Positions 35,097-42,430 of a DNA stretch of 64,000 nucleotides are shown piece after piece (within the stretch, counting starts at the first letter, position 1; each line of letters begins with the position of its first letter). Both the position numbers and the translations under genes were made by a program. Source of the DNA: Bacillus sp. FJAT-52991 (lineage in GTDB: Bacteria; Bacillota; Bacilli; Bacillales; Domibacillaceae); the NCBI RefSeq assembly GCF_037201805.1, contig NZ_CP147404.1, positions 2,442,001 through 2,506,000 of the forward strand, read 5' to 3'. A model generated the notes under the pieces. The model was given only the letters and a program-made list of their open reading frames with translations, was not told the origin of the DNA and searched no databases.

Positions 35097-36242
35097 TTAC
35101 GCTTTCGTTAAGCGGGCAGTAATTTGGGCGATGGCTTTTCCTGCTTGTTCTATTTGCTCTTGTGAATTTCCTAACCCAAAGCTGAAACGAATCGAATTGC
35201 GAAGGCGCTCGGATTCTTTACCAAACATCGCCACTAATACATGGGACGGTTCAATCGCTCCCGCTGTGCAAGCGGAACCGCTCGAAGCCGCAATACCAGC
35301 AAGGTCAAGATTGACAAGCATCGCTTCGACATCTGTTCCAAGAAAGCTTAAGTTTACCACGTGGGGTAAGGATTGCTCAAGTGATCCGTTTAGACAAAAG
35401 TCTACTTCCTGAGCGGATAAAAGATCAATCAATTGCTGTTTAAAGCCGATATATTGTTGCCTTTTTTCTTCTCGACTTGCCTCGGCGATTTCCACTGCTT
35501 TTGCCAACCCAGCAATTGCCGGAACATTCTCTGTTCCGGCCCGACGCTTTCTTTCTTGCTCCCCGCCGAATAAAGCAGGGGATAAAGCAATCCCCTCTCT
35601 CGCATAGAGAAAACCGATCCCTTTAGGTCCATTGATTTTATGGCCAGACGTTGTTAATAAATCAATATGTTCTTTTTTGACATCAATGGCTTGCAATCCA
35701 TAAGCTTGCACTGCATCTGTATGAAAAGAAGCTTGATGATTGTTTAACATTTCACCAATTTCTTGAATCGGTTGAATAGTTCCTACCTCATTGTTTCCAT
35801 ACATAACAGAAACTAAAATCGTGTCTTCTCTCAAAGCTGCTTTGACATCATCTACTTGAACACAGCCTTGTTCATTCACTGGTAAGTACGTAACCTCAAA
35901 ACCTTCCTTCTCTAACTGTGCACACGTATGTAAAACCGCATGATGCTCGATGGATGTGGTGATAATATGTCGTCCCTTATCGCTCATCGCTCGGGCTGTG
36001 CCAACGATCGCAAGGTTATCAGCTTCTGTTCCACCGCTCGTAAAAATAATCTCATTAAAATGAGCGCCAATGCTTGAAGCAATCGTCGTTCTAGCGGTAT
36101 CTACCACATGGCGCGCCGCTCGTCCGAACGAATGAATGCTTGATGGATTACCGAACACTTCAGCCATTTGAATACTCATGACTTCAATAACTTCGGGATG
36201 AACAGGCGAAGTCGCCGCGTGATCTAAATAAATTCGTTGCAT
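35097..36242 (-). CDS. iscS: Cysteine desulfurase (IscS/NifS type, YrvO)
   Basis: PLP enzyme that takes sulfur from cysteine. 381 residues starting MQRIYLDHAATSPVHPEV. PLP-Lys is in TTSGHKINGPKG; the sulfur-carrying Cys is in SGSACTAGAIEPSHV. In B. subtilis the equivalent YrvO delivers sulfur to MnmA rather than to a general Fe-S system, and here too mnmA is the next gene. Start chosen at 36242 with AAGGGGTGA upstream; an ATG three codons earlier lies too close to it. Preceded by the cysteine regulator gene cymR. Confidence 0.95.
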   Translation of the reverse strand: MQRIYLDHAATSPVHPEVIEVMSIQMAEVFGNPSSIHSFGRAARHVVDTARTTIASSIGAHFNEIIFTSGGTEADNLAIVGTARAMSDKGRHIITTSIEHHAVLHTCAQLEKEGFEVTYLPVNEQGCVQVDDVKAALREDTILVSVMYGNNEVGTIQPIQEIGEMLNNHQASFHTDAVQAYGLQAIDVKKEHIDLLTTSGHKINGPKGIGFLYAREGIALSPALFGGEQERKRRAGTENVPAIAGLAKAVEIAEASREEKRQQYIGFKQQLIDLLSAQEVDFCLNGSLEQSLPHVVNLSFLGTDVEAMLVNLDLAGIAASSGSACTAGAIEPSHVLVAMFGKESERLRNSIRFSFGLGNSQEQIEQAGKAIAQITARLTKA

Positions 36243-36254
36243 GTCGATCACCCC

Positions 36255-36674
36255 TTAAATGTAAAACATATAGCCGTCAGATTCATCACGATCCGTATGT
36301 TTCGCTAAATCATCTAACGTCGTATTTTCCAACACATTTTTAATCGCATCACTAATGCGGATCCATAGCTCACGTTTTGCTGGTTCCTCTTCTTCAATTC
36401 CTTCTACTAAACTGATAGGTCCTTCCAGCACTCGAATGACATCACCAGCTGTAATAGTTTCTGGTTCTCTTCCAAGCACATACCCGCCGTATGCTCCACG
36501 AATGCTGCGGACTAGTCCAGAATTACGGAGCGGAGCAATTAACTGCTCCAAATAATGCTCGGATAAATTATGAGCCCCGGCAATCACACGCAAAGATGTC
36601 GGTCCTTCTCCATGTCGTTTCGCTAGTTCGATCATAATGGTTAGTCCGTATCTACCTTTAGTTGAAATTCTCAT
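36255..36674 (-). CDS. cymR: Cysteine metabolism repressor CymR
   Basis: Rrf2-family repressor of sulfur and cysteine genes, acting with CysK as sensor of O-acetylserine. 139 residues with the winged helix-turn-helix MRISTKGRYGLTIMIEL, RVIAGAHNLSEHYLEQLIAPLRNSGLV (in parts) and RGAYGGYVLGR. No cysteine is present, so it cannot bind an Fe-S cluster like IscR/NsrR; this is characteristic of CymR. The ATG overlaps the stop of the upstream membrane-protein gene (ATGA), and iscS follows after 12 bases. Confidence 0.94.
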   Translation of the reverse strand: MRISTKGRYGLTIMIELAKRHGEGPTSLRVIAGAHNLSEHYLEQLIAPLRNSGLVRSIRGAYGGYVLGREPETITAGDVIRVLEGPISLVEGIEEEEPAKRELWIRISDAIKNVLENTTLDDLAKHTDRDESDGYMFYI

Positions 36675-37333
36675 ATATTTACACCTCGATTAGTTTCTTG
36701 TTTCCAATGATTCACTCTTTTTATAATTATATCGGAAAACCGCTGACATTGCGGCATTGAAATACCGACAGCTGTTCCCATGATAAAACTAAACAAAAAT
36801 GTGCCAAAACTGACTGGCCCACCGATCGCCCAAGCAATGGCTAATACAATAAACTCCATGCCGCGCCGAATATGTGAAACCTTCCAGCCAGTTTTTTTCA
36901 TCACCGCAAGCATAAAACTGTCACGCGGACCAGCTCCAAGCTGAGCGGCAAGATAAAAAGACATCCCATACGCCATAACCACCGTTCCTACTACAAACAT
37001 ACCTAGCTTGCCAATAAAAGCAGACGGTGTGGCGATCACAGGCATACTTAAAAATAGATCAATAAAAATCCCAACTAATACCATATTTAGATAGGCCCCA
37101 AATTGCGGCCACTCACGCAAGTACATAGAAGCAATGCCTAAAATCAAAAAACCAATTAGCACAGACCATGTACCTACGGTTAATCCGATACGCTCATATA
37201 GCCCAACGTGAAGTGCATCCCAAGGTGTTGCTCCAAGATCGGCACGGATTAACAACACAATGCCAAGAGACATAAATAAAAGGCCAATTACAAAGATCAT
37301 TAGCCTGACCACCATATTCCCTTGTTGTTTCAT
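36671..37333 (-). CDS. YczE/YyaS/YitT family membrane protein
   Basis: 220-residue integral membrane protein with about six helices (for example VRLMIFVIGLLFMSLGIVLLI, LGMFVVGTVVMAYGMSFYLAA). Family marks are RADLGATPWDALHVGL and AQLGAGPRDSFMLAV, two internally repeated LGA-P-D motifs. No function is established for the family; transport has been proposed. AGGGGA lies 8 bases before ATG. Its stop overlaps the cymR start, so it is probably co-translated with the cysteine repressor; this suggests, but does not show, a link to sulfur metabolism. Confidence 0.85.
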   Translation of the reverse strand: MKQQGNMVVRLMIFVIGLLFMSLGIVLLIRADLGATPWDALHVGLYERIGLTVGTWSVLIGFLILGIASMYLREWPQFGAYLNMVLVGIFIDLFLSMPVIATPSAFIGKLGMFVVGTVVMAYGMSFYLAAQLGAGPRDSFMLAVMKKTGWKVSHIRRGMEFIVLAIAWAIGGPVSFGTFLFSFIMGTAVGISMPQCQRFSDIIIKRVNHWKQETNRGVNI

Positions 37334-37472
37334 CCACTGAATCCCCTGTTCATTTATATCTTATTATACCCATCTACATTGCATTAGTTCAAATTGGTCA
37401 CTTTCGTTATTATAGCATAGAACATGCAACAAATAACATGATCGCTCCCTAATTCTATGCGGTAAAACAATA

Positions 37473-37510
37473 AAAGAGGGAACTTCTTAGCACATGAAGT
37501 TCCCTTACTT
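37473..37510 (-). terminator. rsiV terminator
   Basis: GGGAACTTC / GAAGTTCCC stem (37478-37486 with 37496-37504) with flanking A and T runs (minus strand CCCTCTTTTATTG). Confidence 0.7.
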
Positions 37511-37553
37511 TTATATCAAAATTAACAATATGGTTATACCTTCTTATTGGATT

Positions 37554-38429
37554 CTACTCTTTAATATACTCATGACTAACGAGAACATCTTTCAACACAT
37601 CTGTTGGAATAATAAATTCCACTATTCCCATGGCACCAGGAGCCACTTCATATTTGTCGAATACAATTACTAATTTGTTGTCTTCGTTAATGTAGAAACT
37701 TTGTTCAGGATTTATTTTAAATACGTCCCTTTCTTTTGGATCCTCTATCCAATAAGTTACGGAAGAGTCTTGTTTCATTTGTGTCATCATTTGCTTCTTA
37801 ATCTCTTCACTAATCACGTCTACATAAGCTTTGTTCTTAAAAAGGCTTGGTAAAGTAATTAATAATTCATTCTTTTTATCAATCGTGTCAAATTTATAAG
37901 TTGTTGAAGATGACCCAACTGTATTCACCACATATCGTCCAATAGATAAGATTTGTTCATTATCTGTTTTCACTTCGTACCCGCTGGATACACCAACATG
38001 CCCGCCTTCACTTTCTTTCATTTCTTCCATTTCAGCTTTAAATTGTTTGTATAGCTCTTTACCTTCTTCTGCGTATTTTTGATTTAACGTTGACTGTAAT
38101 GATTCATCCTCAAGGTTTTTAATTTCCGGCACTTTAATATCAGCCTGGTATGTTTCCTCATCTACCTTGAATTCTGTAAATGTTAATACCTCAACGATCT
38201 TGTCCATAACAGGAATACTTCCCATCGTTTTCGCAAACGCTGGACTTACATTGATTCCTCCAATAAAAATGGCGGAAGCTGCGGCTAAACTAACGATCAC
38301 TTTTAACATTTTAGGCTTTTTAGGTTTTCTGGGCTTTTGTTTCAACGCCTTTTTTACAACAAAATCTAATTCACTCGGTATCGGAATGTCATTATATTCT
38401 CTTTTAAGGTCTTCAATTTTTTTATTCAC
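37554..38429 (-). CDS. rsiV: Anti-sigma-V factor RsiV
   Basis: Membrane anti-sigma factor that holds SigV and is degraded when it binds lysozyme. 291 residues: cytoplasmic SigV-binding segment (MNKKIEDLKREYNDIPIPSELD at 1-22, in two parts here), one membrane helix at about 46-66 (VIVSLAAASAIFIGGINV), then AFAKTMGSIPVMDKIVEV and an extracellular DUF3298/DUF4163-type domain ending YEVAPGAMGIVEFIIPTDVL. It reads clearly like B. subtilis RsiV. I use the GTG at 38429, which aligns with the family start; the GTG four codons upstream touches the GGGAGG site. Follows sigV by 24 bases. Neither oatA nor yrhK follows, unlike B. subtilis. Confidence 0.9.
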   Translation of the reverse strand: MNKKIEDLKREYNDIPIPSELDFVVKKALKQKPRKPKKPKMLKVIVSLAAASAIFIGGINVSPAFAKTMGSIPVMDKIVEVLTFTEFKVDEETYQADIKVPEIKNLEDESLQSTLNQKYAEEGKELYKQFKAEMEEMKESEGGHVGVSSGYEVKTDNEQILSIGRYVVNTVGSSSTTYKFDTIDKKNELLITLPSLFKNKAYVDVISEEIKKQMMTQMKQDSSVTYWIEDPKERDVFKINPEQSFYINEDNKLVIVFDKYEVAPGAMGIVEFIIPTDVLKDVLVSHEYIKE

Positions 38430-38453
38430 TTTATCAATCACCCTCCCATTTTT

Positions 38454-38942
38454 TCAATAATTATCCATTTGTAACCGAAGCATTTTAAGCCCTTTATATA
38501 AACGAGTCTTAATCGTGTTTTCATTTTCATTTAAGACTTCTGCTATGTCGCGAAGCTTTAAGTCTTCAAAAAATTTAAGAATAATAACAATTCGATATTT
38601 AGGGTCCAAGTCAGCAAGTGAATTAGCCAAATCGAAATCCTTATATCTATCACTGCTTACCGGACTAATAACCTCTAACGTACTATCATCAGCTATAAAT
38701 TCCTTTTTCTTTTTCCGCAATAAATCAATCGATGTGTTGATTACAATTCGTATAAACCAACTTTTTAACCCTTTGGGATCTTCTAGGGTATGTACAGTGG
38801 ATAACGCTTTATAGATGGACTCTTGAATAATATCTAACGCATCTTCTTTATTTTTAACATAACTAAAAGCTACTCTATAAAATGACTCTTTGTTTTTTAA
38901 TATTAACTCTGTGAGCAATTTTTCTAGATGTTGTTTTCCCAT
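38454..38942 (-). CDS. sigV: ECF sigma factor SigV
   Basis: Extracytoplasmic-function sigma factor for lysozyme and cell-envelope stress. 162 residues with region 2 (YRVAFSYVKNKEDALDIIQESIYKAL, in parts; WFIRIVINTSIDLLRKKKK) and region 4 (LADLDPKYRIVIILKFFEDLKLRDIAEVL followed by NENTIKTRLYKGLKML, in parts). The start at 38942 has AAGGAGGTG upstream. It is co-transcribed with rsiV. Two similar ECF-type promoters lie upstream, consistent with autoregulation. Confidence 0.93.
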   Translation of the reverse strand: MGKQHLEKLLTELILKNKESFYRVAFSYVKNKEDALDIIQESIYKALSTVHTLEDPKGLKSWFIRIVINTSIDLLRKKKKEFIADDSTLEVISPVSSDRYKDFDLANSLADLDPKYRIVIILKFFEDLKLRDIAEVLNENENTIKTRLYKGLKMLRLQMDNY

Positions 38943-38974
38943 TGGTGACACCTCCTTGTACTGTTCTTATATAA

Positions 38975-39001
38975 GACGTACAACTATATAAAAAAAGTTT
39001 T
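38975..39001 (-). promoter_or_regulatory. Putative autoregulated ECF promoter of sigV (proximal)
   Basis: AAAAC (38997-39001, minus strand) and CGTC (38975-38978) with an 18-base A/T-rich spacer containing T-run; this is the AAC...CGTC form of ECF promoters. The spacer is one to two bases longer than the usual 16-17. The same pair is conserved in the duplicated upstream copy. Confidence 0.6.
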
Positions 39002-39045
39002 CGTCATTTGCATCTTGAACAAAATTTTATTTTGAAATAATCAGG

Positions 39046-39150
39046 GGTTTTAATATTAACTCTGTAAGCTTTTTTTCATTCGTGGCACCTCCTTTTGTGC
39101 TCTATATATAAGACGTACAATTATATAAAAAAAGTTTTTGCCATTTATAT
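39046..39150 (-). repeat. Duplicated sigV promoter and 5' end (truncated)
   Basis: This stretch repeats the sigV upstream region: ECF-type promoter, AAAGGAGGTG ribosome binding site, an ATG at 39079 and the bases ACAGAGTTAATATTAAAA found in the first codons of sigV. Relative to sigV, about 12-15 bases are missing after the ATG and the similarity stops near 39046. The remaining frame encodes only MKKSLQS before a stop. It lies about 140 bases upstream of the real sigV start, in direct orientation. Confidence 0.75.
39112..39139 (-). promoter_or_regulatory. Putative ECF promoter, distal copy
   Basis: AAAAAC (39134-39139, minus strand) and CGTC (39112-39115) with 18-base spacing, same as the proximal sigV promoter. 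Transcripts would run through the duplicated stub into sigV. Confidence 0.5.
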
Positions 39151-39169
39151 TTTTAATAGTTACTTTAAT

Positions 39170-39197
39170 TTGATTGTTCCTTCATTCAATATATAAT
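39170..39197 (+). promoter_or_regulatory. Promoter of rarA
   Basis: TTGATT (39170-39175) and TATAAT (39192-39197), 16-base spacing, 32 bases upstream of the rarA start. Confidence 0.5.
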
Positions 39198-39228
39198 ATT
39201 GTTATAAATCTTATGGGGAGGCATCAAA

Positions 39229-40512
39229 TTGAATGGAGAACCTCTTGCTTACCGAATGCGGCCAACAAATATAGATGAAATTGTTGGTCAAAAAGAGATT
39301 ATTGGAAAACACACAAGTTTGTATAAAATGATTAAAAACGGGTATGTCCCCTCCATGCTGCTCTATGGTGAACCAGGTATTGGGAAAACCTCCATTGCAT
39401 ATTCTATTGCAGGAACAACTAAAATACCTTTTATCGCTTTAAATGCAACGACTGCTGGCAAAAAAGATGTAGAAGCTGTTGTTGATGAAACTCGTCTAAC
39501 TGGAAAAGTCATTTTGTTTTTAGACGAAATTCATCGTTTTAATAAAGCCCAACAAGACTACCTCTTACCGCATGTAGAGCGTGGAGATATTATCCTCATT
39601 GGAGCAACCACCGAAAACCCTTTTCATGATGTCAATCCAGCTATAAGAAGTCGTTGTGGCCAAATAAAACAACTCACACGCCTATCAACAGAGGATCTTC
39701 AGCTCTTGCTTGAACGCGCATTACATGATGAAAAAAAGGGACTAGGTAAGTTACCTATTCAAATATCTAGTGAACAAATACAAAAGATTGCTTTTGGTTC
39801 CAACGGTGATGCTAGAAGATCCTTAACACTATTAGAATCAATTGTATTTGCATCAACTAAAGAGAATGGTTCTTTTATGATTAAAGATGAAACCATAAAC
39901 AACATAATCGATCGTGTAGGTGTCTATGGCGATAAAAAAGGATCGAATTTTTATAACCTACTATCTAGCTTGCAGAAGAGTATTAGGGGAAGTGATGTTG
40001 ATGCAGCACTATATTACTTAGGGCATTTACTTGAAACAGGTGACTTAACGGCTGTCAATCGCAGATTATTAGTAACTGCTTATGAAGACATCGGATTAGC
40101 TAATACATCTGTTGGCAATAATGTGCTGTCAGCTGTAACCGCCAGTGAGCGTTTAGGTTTACCCGAAGCTCGTATTCCTTTGTCTGTCGCTGTTATAGAA
40201 ATGTGTCTATCCTCAAAATCTAATTCAGCTTATAAAGCCTTAGACAGAGTAATAGAAGAGATTAGAACAGGCAATGTTGGAGAGATCCCTAAACACCTTC
40301 GAGATGGCCATTATGCTGGCTCTAAAGTATTAGGACATGAAGGGTATAAATATCCTCACGATTATCCATTAGGAACGTTTGGCGGGTGGGTTCAGCAAGA
40401 TTATCTACCAAACAATTTGAAAGAGAAAAATTATTATAAACCGATAGAAGCTGGCGAAGAAAAGAGATTAGCCGCCATTTATCATAAGTTACAACAGTTC
40501 AAGAAGAGCTAA
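39229..40512 (+). CDS. rarA: Replication-associated recombination protein RarA (MgsA type)
   Basis: AAA+ ATPase of the clamp-loader clade acting at stalled forks (YrvN in B. subtilis). 427 residues: PLAYRMRPTNIDEIVGQ, Walker A YGEPGIGKTS, Walker B LFLDEIHRFNKAQQD, sensor 1 IGATTENP, sensor 2 region NGDARRSLTLLE, and the tetramerization domain ending GHEGYKYPHDYPLGTFGG and WVQQDYLP. Start TTG with GGGGAGG 7 bases upstream. Sequence diverges from the Bacillus form more than its neighbours do, and it is followed at its stop codon by the tail of another rarA, so it may have replaced the original copy. Confidence 0.93.
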   Translation: MNGEPLAYRMRPTNIDEIVGQKEIIGKHTSLYKMIKNGYVPSMLLYGEPGIGKTSIAYSIAGTTKIPFIALNATTAGKKDVEAVVDETRLTGKVILFLDEIHRFNKAQQDYLLPHVERGDIILIGATTENPFHDVNPAIRSRCGQIKQLTRLSTEDLQLLLERALHDEKKGLGKLPIQISSEQIQKIAFGSNGDARRSLTLLESIVFASTKENGSFMIKDETINNIIDRVGVYGDKKGSNFYNLLSSLQKSIRGSDVDAALYYLGHLLETGDLTAVNRRLLVTAYEDIGLANTSVGNNVLSAVTASERLGLPEARIPLSVAVIEMCLSSKSNSAYKALDRVIEEIRTGNVGEIPKHLRDGHYAGSKVLGHEGYKYPHDYPLGTFGGWVQQDYLPNNLKEKNYYKPIEAGEEKRLAAIYHKLQQFKKS

Positions 40513-40628
40513 TGGGACATGGAGTGGACGCTCAATATCCTCATGATGTTGAAAGCGGCTTGGTGAAACAATCATACTTACCGCATATATTATTGCGAAC
40601 CGAAGAAAACAGGAGAGTCCCTTTTTAA
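40512..40628 (+). pseudogene. Remnant of a second rarA 3' end
   Basis: Starting one base inside the rarA stop (TAATG), a 38-codon frame reads MGHGVDAQYPHDVESGLVKQ then SYLPHILLRTEENRRVPF. The first two thirds clearly match the RarA C-terminus (GHG.D.QYPHD...G.VKQ.YLP), which the intact gene upstream also has in its own version (KYPHDYPLG...WVQQDYLP). The last 14 residues look unrelated, perhaps after a frameshift. No ribosome binding site. Interpreted as the tail of a former rarA. Confidence 0.8.
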
Positions 40629-40679
40629 CTAGGGGGCTTCCTTGTAAGTCCTCTCATATCCGTATAGGAGTGATAAAAC

Positions 40680-41399
40680 ATGGAGACGATTGAAGCAATT
40701 GTAGCAGAACGCAGAACATATTCAGCGGCTCAAAACACGCATGCCCATATGTATGCTCAGGTCATTTTTCCTCTTCAAGGTGAGCTATCTATAAAAACCG
40801 ATACCCAAACTCTTCAGCTTGATGACCAAACCTTATTTTATATTCCACCTAAATGTCATCATACGTTTCATTCAGCTGTGCGAAACGAATTTTTAGTATT
40901 AGATATCCCTTACTTTATGCTGTCAACAAAAGAGTTACAAAATAGAAGTATTTCTATTGAATTAACCAATCAGTGGAAAGGGATTCGACATCTTCTTTTA
41001 AATGAAACGGGCCAAAATCCTGCGCTAAAAGAACTTTATCCTTATATTTCCTATCATTTACTTCAAGATCAACAACCTAAATCGATCCAATATATTCATA
41101 ACCATTATGATAAGCCCATTTCGATCAGTCAACTCGCCTCACTTGAACATTATAATCGCACCTATTTTTCGGAATGGTTTATGAAAGAAACCGGGAAATC
41201 CCCTGCTTCTTATATAAGAGATGTACGTTTAAATAAAGCGAAAGAATTACTGCGCCACACCAATTTACCGATTTTACATATCGCCATCCAAGTCGGATTA
41301 GAACATCAATCATCTTTAACGAGACTGTTTCAGAAGTATGAAGGAATAACCCCAAGTCAATATCGAAAAAATACAGAATTTCAGCAAAAATACACCTGA
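40680..41399 (+). CDS. AraC family transcriptional regulator with cupin domain
   Basis: 239 residues. The N-terminal half (about 1-95) is a cupin-type sensing domain (HAHMYAQVIFPLQGELSI, DDQTLFYIPPKCHHTF). The C-terminal half has the two helix-turn-helix motifs of AraC proteins: ISISQLASLEHYNRTYFSEWF and the signature LPILHIAIQVGLEHQSSLTRLFQKYEGITPSQYR (given in parts). Ligand unknown. AGGAGTG is 8 bases before ATG. The EamA exporter follows 60 bases downstream on the same strand and is the likely target (inference from position, common for such pairs). Confidence 0.9.
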   Translation: METIEAIVAERRTYSAAQNTHAHMYAQVIFPLQGELSIKTDTQTLQLDDQTLFYIPPKCHHTFHSAVRNEFLVLDIPYFMLSTKELQNRSISIELTNQWKGIRHLLLNETGQNPALKELYPYISYHLLQDQQPKSIQYIHNHYDKPISISQLASLEHYNRTYFSEWFMKETGKSPASYIRDVRLNKAKELLRHTNLPILHIAIQVGLEHQSSLTRLFQKYEGITPSQYRKNTEFQQKYT

Positions 41400-41417
41400 C
41401 ATTCTGTAAAATAAAAC

Positions 41418-41462
41418 GCATCAACATTTCGTATCATTGGATTAAGGAGAGGATGTTGATGC
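41418..41462 (+). promoter_or_regulatory. Inverted repeat over the eamA ribosome binding site
   Basis: GCATCAACAT (41418-41427) and ATGTTGATGC (41453-41462) are a perfect 10-base inverted repeat. In RNA the 25-base loop would hold AAGGAGAGG and the stem the ATG start codon. It could control translation, terminate partly, or be an AraC operator in DNA. Confidence 0.4.
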
Positions 41463-42355
41463 ACACAGCTTTAGGTATACTATTTGCACTTTTATGGTCA
41501 TCTGCCGCGATTGCCACGAAGTTTGGATTATACTCAACTACACCACTAGCATTGGCGACTATTCGCTTGCTACTAGCTGGCGGCTTGTTATTTCTTTATA
41601 TTTATTTAATAAAGAAAAAATATCGTTGGCCTCAATTACATGAATGGAAACCGCTCATCATTTTAGGAATCTTAAATACCACGATCTACTTAGGTGCGAT
41701 CTTTTGGGCATTACAAAGCATTTCTGCTGGTTTATTTAATTTATTTGTTACAATAAATCCCTTCATTGTCGCTTTATTATCCTGTATCTGTTTAAAAAGA
41801 CAAGTCACTTTAAAAGAGTGGGTCGGCATGTTGGTTGCGGCTATCGGGTTAATGATCGCTACATGGCCATCCCTTTCTCATAGCGAGGCCACGATTAGCG
41901 GGTTAATTACTTTAGGAATAGGTATGCTATCCATGGCGGTTGGAAGTGTTTATTTTAAAAAAATCAAGTTAACTCTTCCTAATATCGTCATTAACACTTG
42001 GCAAGTAACCATTGGTGGCATCCTATTAATCCCGATTACTTACGCTCTCGAAAGCGAAACATATTTTTTACATGTGGATGATTACTTACTCAGTTCGCTA
42101 ATCTGGTTAGTGTTGATCATTTCGATTGCTACGATGCTACTCTGGTTTTACTTGTTAAAACAAGATGCTGTCAGGGCCAACAATTGGTTGTTTTTGACCC
42201 CGATTTTCGGCTATATACTGGCGGCCATTCTTTTAAATGAACCAGTGACGATATTCGATATGATCGCCACCTTCTTTGTCCTAACAGGGTTACTGCTTTC
42301 AGGAAATATCACTCTTTATTCTAGACAAACCAAGACATTAAAAACTCATTTATAG
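41459..42355 (+). CDS. EamA/DMT family transporter
   Basis: 298-residue drug/metabolite-type exporter with ten predicted helices and two EamA repeats (LGILFALLWSSAAIATKFGL at the start; second repeat from about residue 148, GLITLGIGMLSMAVGSVYFKK). Typical residues are WSSAAIATKFG, LLAGGLLF, and the C-terminal PIFGYILAAILLNEPVT. Substrate unknown. I choose the second of two ATGs, 41459, because the ribosome binding site AAGGAGAG is 7-8 bases away; the first is only 2 bases from it. Paired with the AraC regulator. Confidence 0.9.
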   Translation: MHTALGILFALLWSSAAIATKFGLYSTTPLALATIRLLLAGGLLFLYIYLIKKKYRWPQLHEWKPLIILGILNTTIYLGAIFWALQSISAGLFNLFVTINPFIVALLSCICLKRQVTLKEWVGMLVAAIGLMIATWPSLSHSEATISGLITLGIGMLSMAVGSVYFKKIKLTLPNIVINTWQVTIGGILLIPITYALESETYFLHVDDYLLSSLIWLVLIISIATMLLWFYLLKQDAVRANNWLFLTPIFGYILAAILLNEPVTIFDMIATFFVLTGLLLSGNITLYSRQTKTLKTHL

Positions 42356-42363
42356 CTTAATCT

Positions 42364-42401
42364 AAACTAGAGCGTGATGAATTCCACGCCCTAGTTTTTT
42401 G
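42364..42401 (+). terminator. Terminator after the EamA gene
   Basis: AAACTAGAGCGTG / CACGCCCTAGTTT stem with 8-base loop followed by TTTTTTG. Confidence 0.75.
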
Positions 42402-42430
42402 TTTCATACTGTGACCTTATTCTAATCACA

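Noticed and set aside
36355..36555. Plus-strand frame opposite cymR
   Set aside because: Antisense shadow of a complete conserved regulator gene with no own signals.
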